NCBI GenBank assembly: GCA_018894105.1 | Contig: CM032133.1 | Location: 11,918,501 to 11,982,500, forward strand | Direction of reading: 5' to 3' | DNA from: Jacaranda mimosifolia | Taxonomy: Eukaryota; Streptophyta; Magnoliopsida; Lamiales; Bignoniaceae | Length of the DNA stretch: 64,000 bases | In this document: positions 1-11,307 of the stretch, in pieces | Layout: every line of letters begins with the position of its first letter | How positions within the stretch are numbered: position 1 is the stretch's first letter | Notes under the pieces: generated by a model | What the model was told of the DNA's origin: nothing | What the model saw: only the letters and a program-made list of their open reading frames with translations | Database searches by the model: none | Program-made: the position numbers and the translations under genes

Positions 1-782
1 AAATTTTCTATTTATGTATTGGAATTTATTAAATTTAATTCCAAATGATAAATAGTTAATTTTAGTTAATATTCTGATATTTATTTTATACAAATCAAAT
101 GTTGACAAGTGTTGAGATGAAGATATATCATGTCAATCAAATCAAGTATGGTGGCCTAGCACTCTCAAGCTAATCGAATTGTGACACGTGGCGCGTCCAT
201 GTGTGTGGACCAATGAAGTCAAGAATATTTAATATTATCTTTTAATGTGTGCATCAAAGAGATAATTATCAAATGTATTCAAGTCATTTCGAGGTCTCCT
301 GCTAAATGCCTATATAAAGAAATGCTCAGAGACTCATATTTCTCATATCCCCATATCCTCATATTCATATATACATATACACATATTCGCATATCCACAT
401 ATTCTCAAGTCCAAGACTCAAGCCTTCAAGTTTCTGCTGTGATGACGTATTGCTACCGCGAAGGTTCTATACCTCTTCAAAGCATCAAGACATCAAGTCC
501 TTTGATCTCGAAATCAAGGTTCGAGTTCAAATAAATTCCGTAGTGTCTTTTACCAAGTCAAAGGATACGACACCATATATCCAAGAACAAGCTTCAAGCC
601 CTTAGATCATATATATTGGGAGAAAATCAGGGGATTAGTTTTGTTAGGGAATTTATATTTTTCTCTGATAAATTGTAATTCTCATATATTCTTTAATATA
701 AATTCAATTTGTCCATTACTTTTCTTTGTCTTGTGATTAAATTTTGCAGACAACGAAATTTGTGTGAACAGTTATAATTAAT
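1..782 (+). repeat. LTR-like AT-rich sequence, origin uncertain
   Basis: No convincing gene. The stretch has features of a retrotransposon LTR read on the plus strand: a TATA-like CTATATAAAG near 309-318, a run of ATAT/CATAT simple sequence at about 345-410, and a T-rich end with TGTTAGGG near 650 followed by an ATTTTGCAG at 744-752. It abuts a piece of integrase at 783. I could not find a second copy in the window, so the LTR label is inference. The 95-codon open frame at 247-534 is low complexity and not credible as a gene. Confidence 0.3.
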
Positions 783-1037
783 ATTTTCCAGCACTTGGAA
801 TGGACCAACTCCTGTAGCATCAAGCTTGGATTTTCTTTGATTAGGAAACCTTTCCTTTCTCAAATGAATCCAAACCCAATCACCAGGTTCAAATATCACC
901 TACTTCTCCCCCCTCCCCCTAACCCCTATTCACTCTTTAAGCAGTCAACCTGTTTCTCTTTTCAATCATCTCATGTGCCTTCATATATATAGTTTTAATC
1001 TTTTCAGCCTTGCTTTCGCTATCTAAGTTAGCAATAT
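783..1037 (-). pseudogene. Inverted fragment of Ty3/gypsy integrase C-terminus
   Basis: Minus-strand remnant of the integrase C-terminal region of family G. Read on the minus strand it gives [17 protein letters not shown] and then FQVLENIN, the same motifs found on the plus strand near 3,895-4,010. The whole segment is the reverse complement of roughly 3,765-4,013 in this window, with a small G/C-rich insertion at about 905-925. It carries stops and frameshifts. It lies head-on against the forward pol fragment that starts at about 1,078, so the two pieces meet in opposite orientation. This is a rearrangement scar, not a working gene. Confidence 0.75.
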
Positions 1038-1077
1038 GCAATACATGATGGGCACAAGAATAGATATTCCTTTAAGC

Positions 1078-4000
1078 ATAATAGACAGAAAGTCACTCTT
1101 GCACCTTTATCACCTAAGGAAGTTTACCTTGACCAGATTAAACTTCAACAATCTTCTTGTAGGAGTTCAGGTAGTGAGGTTAAAAAAAATAACAAGAGAA
1201 AAGAGGCCATGAGAGAAAGAATAAATATAAAGACCCAATGACGAGTGACTACATGTGCAACAAGAAAGAGACATGTGCAGGAGAGAAAAAGTTATTGAGC
1301 GAAAAGAGAGAAAATAATGAGAACATTGAAGGGAATGAAAAGAAAGAGTTAGTGAATAGTGAAAAAGTTGAGGAAAAGCAATGCTTCTATGAAAAAGAGA
1401 GACAAATTTAAATTATCCTTTATTGGCATGATAGAGCTTTGATAGTAATTAGGTATATGGAGGTTTTATTATTTGAAACTGATCTTAACCCCGATTTGCG
1501 TAGTGTTTTTGTCTCTTTATTGCAAGAGTTTGATGATGTATTCCCTAATGAGATGCCCACGGGTTTACCACCATTGAGAGGAATTGAGCATCAAATTGAC
1601 TTTGTACCTGGATCTCAAATTCCTAACCGACCAACCTACAGATGTAATCCTAAGGAGACAAAGGAGCTTCAAAGGCAAGTAGAGGAGTTGCTAGCAAAAG
1701 GACATGTGAGAGAGAACATGAGTCCATGTGTTCTACCCGTGCTATTAGTTCCAAAGAAGGATGAAACTTGGCGGATGTGCATGGATAGTAGAGCAGTCAA
1801 CAAAATTACATTTAAGTATCGCTATCCTATCCCTAGGTTGGATGATATGCTTGAAGAATTACATTGTGCATGCATTTTCACTAAGATTGATTTGAAATGC
1901 GGTTATCATCAAATTAGGATGAAACTTAGGGATGAGTGGAAAACTGCATTTAAAACAAAATATGACTTATATGAATGGTTAGTTATGCCATTTGCTTTGA
2001 TTAATGCACCTAGTACTTTCATGAGATTAACGAACCATATATTGCGTGATTTTCTGAGGAAATTTGTTGTTGTTTATTTTGATAATATCTTGATATACAG
2101 CAAATACTTAGATGATCATACAATGCATGTTAGGGTAGTTTTGATTGTTCTTAGGAAGAAGAAGTCATACGTGAACTTTAAGAAATGCATTTTTTGCATT
2201 GATAGACTTGTTATTTCTTGGGTTTGTTGTAAGTACACATGGCATTGAGGTGGATGAGGAAAAGGTGAAGGCTATTCAAGAATGACCAACTCCTAAGATA
2301 GTTAGTCAAGTTAGGAGTTTTCATGGATTAGCTAGCTTTTATAAGAGGTTTGTGCATGATTTTTCTACTATAGTTGCTCCACTAACAGAGATTATTGAGA
2401 AAGAAGTTGTGTTTGGATAGGGAAAGGAACAAAAACATGCATGCAATACATTGAAAGAAAAATTGTGTTATGCTCATATTCTTGTTTTACCTTATTTTAA
2501 CAAGACTTTTGAGATTGAGTGTGATGCATCTAAGATTGGGATTGGTGTTGTTTTAATGCAAGAAAAACATCCCATTGCATACTTTAGTGAGAAGTTCAGT
2601 GGTACTCAGCTTAGATATTCCACTTATGATAAGGAATTATGCCTTAGTTTGTGCATTGGATGTTTGGCAATGTTACTTGCTTCCTAAAGAATTTGTTATA
2701 CATACTGATCATAAATCTTTGAAGCATTTAAAGGGCCAAAGGAAATTGAATAAAATGCATGCTAAGTGGACAGAATTTATTGAGACTTTTCCATATGTGA
2801 TTTGCTATAAGCAAGGAAAGGAAAACATTGTTGCTGATGCATTGTCAAGGAGACATGCTTCGATCACTACACTTACATCTAAGTTGTTAGGATTTGAGCA
2901 ATTTAAAGATATGTATGCAATTGATGTTGACTTTGTTGATTTGTATATTACATGTGAGAGTGGTGCATTTAATAAATTCTATAGACATGAAGGTCTTCTA
3001 TTTTGTGGCAATAGAATTTGTGTGCCTGCTTGTTTTGTGTGAGTTGCTAGTTAGGGAATCGCATAGTGGTGGATTGACGAGTCATTTTGGTGTGCATAAG
3101 ACTTTAGATGTTTTGAATGAACATTTCAATTGGCCTGGTATGAGAAAAGATGTTGACAAGGTGTGTTCTAAATGTATTGCATGTAAACAGGCTAAATCTA
3201 AGTCCATGCCTCATAGATTGTATACATCCTTACCTAGTCCTACTGTACCTTAGGTTGATATTTTTATAGATTTTGTGCTCGGTTTGCCTAGAACTAGGAA
3301 GTGTAGAGATAGTATATTTGTTGTGGTTGATAGATTCAGCAACATGGCAAACTTTATTGCTTGTCATAAAACTGATGATGCTACTAACATCGTTGATTTG
3401 TTCTCTAGAGAAAATGTGAGATTGCATGGTATCCCTAGATCCATTATTTCTGATAGGGATGTTAAGTTTTTGAGCCACTTTTGGAAGGTTTTGTGGGGTA
3501 AGTTAGGTACTAAACTTTTGTATTCTACTACTTGTCATCCACAAACTGATGGACAAACTGAAGTGATAAATAGAACTTTGGGTACTTTGTTGCGTGCTGT
3601 TGTAGGAAAGAATTTGAAAACTTGGGAGGATTGCTTGCCTTTTATTGAATTTGCTTATAATAGGTCAATACATTCTTCTACAGGTTTTTCACCTTTTGAA
3701 ATTGTATATGGTTTTAATCCTTTGACTGTTTTGGATTTGGATTTCGCTCTTTTGCCTTTAAGTGATATTGCTAACTTAGATAGTGAAAGCAAGGCTGAAA
3801 AGGTTAAAACTATACATATGAAGGTACGTGAGATGATTGAAAAGAGAAACAAGTTGACTGCCCAAAGAGTGAATAAGGGGTGGAAGCAGGTGATATTCGA
3901 ACGTTGTGACTGGGTTTGGGTTCATTTGAGAAAGGAAATGTTTCCTAATAAAAAAAAATACAAGCTTGATGCTAGAGGAGATGGTCCATTCCATTTGCTG

Positions 4001-4240
4001 GAAAAGATTAATGATGACGGTTACAAGATTGACATACCAAGTGAGTATAAAGTTTTTGTTGCTTTTAATATTTCTGATCTTTCTCCTTTTGATATGGATT
4101 CAGATACAAGGACGAATCTTTCAGAGGAGGGAAGGACTGATATGAGCACTGGAGGGCAATATGGTTATTTTGGCATAGAGGGAAATCGAGATTGTAACAT
4201 GCCAGTAGGACCTATCACAAGAGAAAAGCAAAGAGGTTGA
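1078..4240 (+). pseudogene. Decayed Ty3/gypsy pol (RT, RNase H, integrase), family G
   Basis: Polyprotein of an LTR retrotransposon that would copy RNA to DNA and integrate it. The order seen is protease-RT linker (APLSPKEVYLDQIKL, about 1,100-1,150), reverse transcriptase (1,439-2,248), RNase H (about 2,460-2,870, with a DADALSRR-like end read as VADALSRR), integrase zinc finger (H-H then CSKCIACK, about 3,060-3,190), integrase core (VVDRFS, SDRDVKF, HPQTDGQTE) and a C-terminal domain (about 3,890-4,110). No chromodomain was recognised after it. Gag and protease are absent here. It is dead: frameshifts near 2,248, 2,640 and 3,042, and stops at 2,283, 2,418 and 3,251, each where relatives have tryptophan. 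The RT catalytic box reads YFDN rather than YFDD (Asn codon at 2,084). Class is certain; lineage within gypsy is not resolved. A 437-bp LTR follows at 4,413. Confidence 0.9.
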
Positions 4241-4412
4241 AAGATGGCTTTGCAAATTTGGTTAAGTCATTTGTTGAAGAGATGCATCAAAAATGGGCTA
4301 AGGAAGATAAGAGCATGTCAAGAAGTCAAAAGAATGAAGTTGGACAACCCATCACCTTGTGCTTGGTGTATAAGGCTTCAAAAGACCCAAGAAGGCTAAA
4401 AGAATTCCCAAA

Positions 4413-4849
4413 TGTGTGGGATTCATGGAGAGAAGAAGAAGATGTGACCAAGTCAAACTCTTATTTCTAATTGGATTTGGGCTTGGATTATTATCCGTAG
4501 GCTTAGCTTATATTTTATTTTAATTAGGGTTTGCAATGAGAGTATAAATACTCTCTTAAAAACGTGTATGGTAGATTTTTGATAAACATTGTTTTATTTT
4601 ATGCATTTTTCTCTCAAGGAAAACCATAACGTTGGTTGTTGCATTAAGAAATTGAATAAGTTCTTTCAAGGTACTAATTCCTTCTATTGTGTATTCAATT
4701 TCTAATTCTTATTCCCAATTATTTGTGTTTCTAAAATGAAGTATCTCAGGGGTTCAAATAGGGAGGGTTTTTATTCTACGGTTTGTTCAATATCAAATTG
4801 TGTGTGTTTGGGGGTTTCGGGATCATTATATCCTTGGGGTTCCACATCA
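4413..4849 (+). repeat. Family G 3' LTR
   Basis: The 437-bp LTR starts TGTG and ends CACATCA, directly downstream of the pol remnant. It contains a TATA-like GTATAAATACTCTC near 4,541-4,554 and a CTTTCAAGGTACTAATTCC stretch near 4,663. It aligns along its length with 58,874-59,305 on the plus strand and with the minus-strand LTRs at 57,024-57,454 and 56,168-56,594. The 58,874 copy is followed by a primer binding site, which fixes the LTR's right edge and confirms the family. No matching 5' LTR and no target duplication were found for this copy. Confidence 0.85.
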
Positions 4850-5129
4850 GAACCTCTTGTAAAACCCAAACTTCCCATACTAAAACAAAGTCCACCATCA
4901 AAGCAGTCGAGCTCAATTCTATATTCCCCCTAGATTTGAGTTCATTCAACCTGAACCTCAGGAACGTGTGCACCATGCCTCGAGAATTGCCTTGCTGGTG
5001 AGGTTAGGGCCATATTCAAAGGCATAAGAATATGTGTCAGACATAACTGATCCAGAACTCTTTCTTTTTAATTGATGCTTTTTATTGTCCTTATGAGATG
5101 CTACCGCCAACAGCAATCATTCACTAATT
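4850..5129. other. Unassigned spacer
   Basis: Nothing recognisable. This sequence follows the LTR end at 4,849 and precedes the coiled-coil ORF remnant. Short open frames here have no recognisable motif. Confidence 0.4.
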
Positions 5130-6605
5130 TTGTCTCCCTCTTCCATACGCTTTCGTCGAGCAAATCAACCACAGTATGGGAAGCGGGTTTTTACTACATC
5201 ACCGCTTGACTTGGTAAAAGCATGTGAACCCAAAATCATCTTCCTATGGGAAATTTTAGAAGAGCATTGGTTTTATGTAAGGGCTCCCGAGGGAGAGAGT
5301 ATGAGGCTGCCGAGGCAGTCGTTTTAGGAAAATTAACTTAAACGAGCATGGTCTACCCTCTTGGGATAACAGATTGTTCCGCTCCTGGTCGAGGAGGGTC
5401 CCATCGATGCCTTCGAGTTTAAGTTTGAGCCCATACTAGCCTTAGCCAACATATCCCCTGCACGATTGACCATGGTCCCTGGCTGATAGCTTTGTAGATA
5501 CTTTATCCTTTATTTTTACAATTCTTATGGATTATATTTTTTAATCGATCTCCCTTTCTTAAAGGTTAGCCATGTCTGCTCAGAAGAAAAAGCTTGCCGC
5601 CATTCACTCCAATCGTTTCGCCACCAATGCCCGAGAAGCCCAAGTTTTCATCCACCACTCCACTGGTTGCACCACCCAGCCAAGCTACAAGTAGGGGATC
5701 GATAGTTTCTTCTACTGCTCGGTCGGCAGCAATATCAAAAATACTCCTTAAGGGCTTGAGATCTACGCCTCCCTCCTCGAAGAGACTGGCTGCCCAAGAC
5801 AGGGAAAATGGATGGTGTTCGCTAAGAAAAAAATTGACTGCCTAGGACAAGGGCAAAGGCGTGGCCCTATATGAGAGTTTTTGCGATTGGGCTTGAGCCT
5901 ACTTTTCCTCGACCTGACTTTGGCCCCCAAGATACTAAAGAGCTTGCTTGCTATTCGTTCGAGTTAGCAACCTTCGAGGAGCCTCGCTTCAGGTTTGGGA
6001 AGAGCGGCGTTAGTAATAACATCTCAATCATGGATGAGGGAAGAAAAGGCATAACTACTTAGGCCCTTATGTGGCTGGCATCTTTGAGATTGATTAGGAA
6101 AAGATGCCGGCTGTCTCCCCGAGGAAAGTCTTAAAACAACTAGGCTATCATGCTAACATGGTAAGTGTCGACCTTTTTATCTATTATCAAACTCTTGTAG
6201 TTTCAATCTCTAACACCCTTACTTTGTGCTTTGCATATGAGCTAGCTTGGTTGAAACTTGTATCGCAGGCACAAGTACACCCTCACAAATCGAAACACTT
6301 AAAAAGAAACGGCTTAAAAACATTGATGGGGATACAATCGAGGTGTTGAGAGAGAAGGTCGAAAACTTGCAATCCTTGAGACCCTTGTTGAGGAGTTAAA
6401 GCAGGAGATCGACCACTTGAAGGTCAACAGCAACCACAAGGTGACAACTATCACTATCAAGAACAGCAAACGCAGCCACAAGGAACTCGAGCTTCAAAAA
6501 GAACTCCTGGATGTCCAGGATTAAAGCTTCCGTGACGGTTTTGGGGATGGAAGGCTAGCCTCTGATAAAGACTTGATAAAGGCCCTCCATTTCTTTGTCG
6601 AGGAG
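5130..6605 (+). pseudogene. Degraded gypsy-type accessory ORF with coiled-coil tail
   Basis: Remnant of the ORF type usually annotated as 'putative gypsy type transposon' (PF04195-like). Visible pieces on the plus strand are HWFYVRAPEGESMRLPRQSF (about 5,265-5,325), a Ser/Thr/Pro-rich stretch (5,594-5,800), a block near 6,100-6,160, and a heptad-rich coiled coil (about 6,300-6,520, with ENLQSL and VEELKQEIDHLK). Frames are broken by many stops. A similar arrangement lies at 24,080-26,140. The gag, PBS-like site and LTR at 7,956-9,995 are on the opposite strand, so this may be an antisense accessory ORF of that same element. That link is inference. Confidence 0.5.
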
Positions 6606-7955
6606 GTTTGATATGAGCACTGGAGGGCAATATGGTTATTTTGGCATTGGAGTGTAAAGAACTCTCTAATGAGGAAGCTAATATGACACCAGATATGAAT
6701 GTGATGTACAGGGCATTTAGTAGTCGATTTCAGAAGTTGAATAGCAAGCTTGATGAGATGGATGATGGAGAAAGGAGGTGGCACTGAATATCTGGGAATG
6801 GTAGACAAAATAGGCCTCCATATTGTTTTAATCAAGAGATGTTTGAGGATGAGTTTGATTATAGTAGTTCGGCTAAGAATAGAAGGGCTGAAGCTAGATT
6901 CGAAGCTAGGAAGGACATCAATTTAAATGCCATCAAGATGAAAATTCCATCATTTAAAGGGCGAAATGATGTTGAAGCATACTTGGAGTGAGAGAGAAAG
7001 GTAGAGTTGATCTTTGATTGCCATAATTACTCAGAAGAGAAGAAAGTGAGACTTGCAGTAGTTGAATTCACTGACTATGCATTAGTTTGGTGGGATCAAT
7101 TAGTTCAGTCTAGGAGAAGAAATGGTGAGAGACCTATTGAGACTTGGGCAAATATGAAGGCCATTACAAAGAAAAGATTTGTTCCATCTTACTATTATAG
7201 GGAGATACACCAAAAACTACAAAGACTCATTCAAGGGTCTAAGTCAGTTGAGGACTACCATAAGGAGATGGAGATGTTGATGATTAAGGTCAACATAGAG
7301 GAGGATACAGAAGTGATAATGACTAGATTTATTAGTGGTTTGAATGGAGAAATTGCTGATGTTGTGAACCTACAACATTATGTGGAGATGGAGGATTTGG
7401 TGAGTATGGCTATGAAGGTGAAGAAACAACAAAAGCAAAGAGGGGCAGCCATTTTAGAATTCCAACTCAAAATGGGGTTCAAAATGACAAAAATATGATG
7501 AAAAGAAGAGAGATAAGGGCTTAAGTTCCAAGGAGAAAGGGCTGGATGCATCAAGGAACAAGGATAAGAAGTCCATTCTACAAAACGTCACTTCTAATTC
7601 TTCTTCTTCCATTACTACTTCCATACATAGGGATTATTAAGTGCTTTAAATGTCAAGGTTTAGGTCATTATGCATCTGAATGTCCAAAAAAAGAACTATG
7701 ATTCTTATGGGTAGTGAATTTATGTTTGAGTCTGATGATGATAATAAGTCTGATGGTAGTAATAATGATATGCCACCTTTAGAGGATGTTACTAGTGATG
7801 AAGATAATGTTGAATATGGTGTTCATGGTGAATCTCTTGTTGCTAGGCGTGCATTGAACTTAATGTTAAGGAAGAGAGCTTAAAGCAAAGAGAAAATATA
7901 TTTCACACCACATGCTTAATAGGTGGTAAGGTGTGTAGATTAACATGTCCTCTTG
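6606..7955 (+). pseudogene. Family G gag with zinc knuckle, fused to an integrase tail
   Basis: The nucleocapsid/capsid gene of a Ty3/gypsy element. A 39-bp block at 6,609-6,647 is identical to 4,138-4,176 (the end of pol) and runs straight into gag. The retrotransposon gag domain is clear (about 6,930-7,450): IPSFKGRNDVEAYLE, the VWWDQL motif, and the ITKKRFVPSYY region. A CX2CX4HX4C zinc knuckle, CFKCQGLGHYASEC, lies at about 7,643-7,684. An acidic linker and the beginning of protease follow (QRENIFHTTCLIGGKVCR, about 7,883-7,940, one frameshift away). A tryptophan codon has become a stop at 6,989. The fragment ends abruptly near 7,955, where a gag on the other strand begins. It complements the pol piece at 1,078-4,240, which lacks gag. 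Confidence 0.85.
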
Positions 7956-9083
7956 GGTCATTACCTCTGAGTGAGGTCGAGTAACTCCTTCATTGTCCTT
8001 AGTCTCTTTCGAACCAGTACATTAGCACATTCTTTGTGTCAAAGGCCTAGGAACAATACATCGATCAAGAACTCTATTTGGGGATTGTCAATCTTCAAAA
8101 CCTCTATGTTAAATCTGCTGAAAAAGGACTCTCCATCATTTTGCCTAACTGTGTGCAAATGAGTGTGGAGGAGTTTTGCTTTCCTTTGACTAGTAAACTA
8201 GTGGAGAAAATTGTTGCAAAGCTGGTCATACAAGTAAATTGACACCAACTCCAACTTGACAAACCAGTCGAGTGCGATACCTTGAAATGTTGTGATGAGC
8301 ATCTTTGCATGGATGTACTTATTATACTTGTGGAGCTGTATCATGTGTTTGAATTGGAGCAAGTGCTCGTTCAGGTCAGATGAGTCATCATTCCTCGGTA
8401 GTCCAGTCAGAACCTTAGTATTGACAACTAGGGGCTCGTCGATTATCTCTTGGACGAAAGATGACTCTCACTCGTGGCGAAGTCAGGGTGCATTATTATA
8501 ATGGGGGTTTCTTTCAATTTTCCTTCTAGAAATCTCCTCTAGACATCTGTTCAATTGTTGCACTTGGTGGGATACTTCTTCCCATTTCTCTCAATCAGCT
8601 TGGGATAGATTTTTGTTCTTCTGAAGTCTTGGGCGCTTGACCTTATCACACTGCTGGGCTGGAACGAGTTGGGCGAGATGATCTACCGAATCTACTACTT
8701 CTTCCCGGGGGGTTAGGTTGGGGTTCTTCTCCTGGAAAACGTCTTAGGCTATCCTCTCATCGGGTAGGGGGATGTCTTATTTCTGGTTTGCCTTTATCAT
8801 TCCTTAGGGGCCTCTCCTCGTGTTGTGAAGGTTGGGGAGTAGTACTGACGGCTGGTCCGGGCTGATTGTTGTGCTTGTTGAGGGCAGCTAATAGTTGAGC
8901 AAAAATTTGGGTTGATATTTGCTCGCTTATTAGCTGCATAAGCTAAGGCATGGTCAATGTGACTACTTGTTCCGGTTGGGAGCTGGGTCTAACCACATCT
9001 TGTTCTTACTGGGGTCGAGGAGGGGGGTTGGAGAATTCATATTCTCCCCTCTTTTAGAAATGGCTCGCCTTGTGTTAACCATT
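7956..9083 (-). pseudogene. Degraded gag of a second Ty3/gypsy element
   Basis: Minus-strand gag remnant. The likely start near 9,081 reads MVNTRRAISKRGE, a common opening of plant gypsy gag proteins. A Gln/Pro-rich N-terminal part follows (8,757-8,939), then a retrotransposon-gag core around 8,300-8,000 in which a leucine-rich region and FNIEVLKIDNP can be read. Frames are interrupted repeatedly. Upstream on the same strand are a PBS-like site (9,108-9,126) and an LTR (9,127-9,995), giving the expected order LTR, PBS, gag. No protease or RT follows: the element is cut off at 7,956 by the forward gag of family G. Confidence 0.65.
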
Positions 9084-9107
9084 TTATCTCAATTACGAAC
9101 TCAATAA

Positions 9108-9126
9108 CCCACAGACGGCCAAATTA
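9108..9126 (-). promoter_or_regulatory. Primer-binding-site-like sequence
   Basis: Read on the minus strand this is TAATTTGGCCGTCTGTGGG. It resembles the TGGCGCCGTCTGTGGG-type PBS of plant gypsy elements with the central GC lost. It lies immediately after the LTR terminus (CA at 9,128-9,127) and about 25 bp before the gag start, which supports the call. Confidence 0.6.
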
Positions 9127-9995
9127 TGATGTTATGAGCAGTTTGGTGGTGCTATAGGCTTAAATCTAATCTAATCGACCAGATGAGAGGTCCAGAAAAA
9201 GGGTATGATGATATAGTCAGGACGAGTCCTGCAACCAATAGCAAACGTCAGGCTAGCCCGAGGTGGCCTCGGCTAAGGCACTTTGACACTCAAGTCAGTA
9301 CTTAATCGAGTAGACAATTGAGCAGCAGAGTGAGGGCTTTAAGTGATAAAGTGCAAACCTTGTTGAAGGGTGGCAATGGAGTATTTATAGCCTTTTCAGA
9401 ATGGTTGATATGTCAATGATGCCTGTGTGCATCCAGAGAAGGCTTTTGTCTTCATTTGAGGACCCTTAGGTCTTCTATCCTTTGTGTACTATTCCAGGTG
9501 GCACCTCCTCCAGCCTTATAGGACACGGTGGTACAAAAGAGGCGCACACTACCTTGATGCTGCAGAAAATGTGGTATTGGAGGAGGCATGCATAATTAAT
9601 GTGGAGGCCTGCCACTTGTCAAAACATTTAATGTGGCAAAGAGGCGGTCATGTTCGTTCAACCTCCTGGGGTCGAAGTGAACACTCGCTTGTGAGTCATC
9701 TGCGTATGCTCTAGTTGAAATGATGGGACTCTGTTGGATTCAGATATCTCCTTGGTTGAGTGCTGAATAAACATTCTAGATCTGATTGACCATAGTTTGG
9801 TCGACTGGGCAAGGTGTCGATACTCATGTGGACGGAAAAGGCCCAGTGAGGTTGGGTCCAGTCGACAGTCAGGTCGATTACACATGGGCTGGGTCTGATA
9901 GCCGATTGGGTTATCCCATGTCATAACTTTTGTCTGGTCAAGTGTTATTGGGTTGAGCCTGTTGGGTTGTCTCATATCAGGTTCGAATCCTAACA
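9127..9995 (-). repeat. 5' LTR of the second gypsy element
   Basis: The minus-strand LTR of about 869 bp starts TGTTAGGATTCGAACC (from 9,995) and ends ACATCA (9,127), with the PBS-like site next to it. A TATAAATA box on the minus strand lies near 9,390. No second LTR was found within 10 kb, so no target duplication can be checked. It shows weak similarity, in the same direction, to the direct repeats at 22,785 and 26,163 (the block AGGCTxGxxxGAGGTGG). Confidence 0.6.
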
Positions 9996-11299
9996 AATTT
10001 CTGATGTGTTAGATGTATGTATAACTACTTTTAAGGTTAGATGTAGTTAACTAAGAACCTTATTTTTTTATAAATTTCAAATAAATTCCTAATATTAAAA
10101 TCAACATGCAATATAAATAGAAAAATCATGCAGGAGTTGCAAAAGAAATTTGCCCTATTGTTGAAATAAAAAGATGCAAATTGATGCGCCCAATAAAACT
10201 AATTCATGAAACACTTAATAGTTGAATTTACAACAAAATCTTTTGTCCAAAACCAATATAAAGATAAGGAGACAACATGCTGACGTGGCATATGCTACTG
10301 ATGTGACTACTTCACCTATTACAATAATAAAAAAAGACAATAATCATGTAATCAAATAGGCACAATTTAAAGGAAATGTAGATGTAATCATCTTACACGA
10401 CTTCATTATTTGGATAAGTTACTATTAAATAATAGAGATTGCATAAAACAAAAGAAATGATTGATTTTAATGCATAGTTCCTATTTCCCCAATATTCAAA
10501 AATATTGACCTATGAAGAATAGAGTAAAAAGTACCATATATACTATAAAAAGATTATGCAATAAGCTTTCATTTTACATATTACAATAAGATTGTACTAA
10601 GTTATTATATTTAAATATATTTCAAATACCACCTTAAATAATTTAAACATTTTCATAGTATAGTGCTAAAATGTATTTTCATTACAATAATTTGGACAGA
10701 ATATCATAAATAAGGTCATTGAACAAAAAATTAATTTTTGAAGTTTATAAAGCTACCAAAAAATCCTAACGATAACTAATGACATGATTTCATTGGGCTC
10801 AGAATTTTAAAAATTAATTATATTTATAATTTATAAGAAGTAAGAATCTTTTCATAATTAATCTTAACCTCTAAAGGTATGAATTACGTTCACACTGCAT
10901 TTTAATTAAACGAATATGCGTGGAGTTCGAATGAGTTTATTTAATTTGAACAACAAATTTAGTTTAAGTAGTATGTGAATTTATATTATATTATTTTTAA
11001 ATTAATTAGGTCTCTTCAACGAGCTTCACATTTTTTTAGAACAAGAGGGATTGTTTGTTTATAAATTTTCAATTCATTTTTTAACTCTCAAAATTTAAGT
11101 AAACAAACACTATACATTCCCCAATTCCACTTTCAAAATACAAAATTTATTCACCAAAAATTCCCTACTATTCTCAATTCCACACCATTCCTCAAAGTTT
11201 CACACATTATCTAATCATTACAAATATATACACATACTACCATTCATACAATTTGTATATACACATATATAAATAATTTGAAAATACTCATTTCATCCT
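9996..11299. other. AT-rich intergenic spacer
   Basis: No gene, RNA or intact element recognised. The sequence is strongly AT-rich. From about 11,045 a GATTGTTTGTTT segment is loosely mirrored by ACATCCAAACACAGCC near 11,941-11,957. This may be an outer, degenerate MITE into which the hAT element at 11,308 inserted, but the match is too loose to assert. Confidence 0.4.
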
Positions 11300-11307
11300 A
11301 CCAACCT

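Noticed and set aside
3655..3994. Minus-strand frames opposite integrase
   Set aside because: Shadows of the forward pol reading frame.
9978..9995. GGTTCGAATCC, a perfect tRNA B-box-like word
   Set aside because: It lies at the start of the LTR on the opposite strand. No acceptor stem, D-arm or anticodon arm can be formed around it, so it is not called a tRNA gene.
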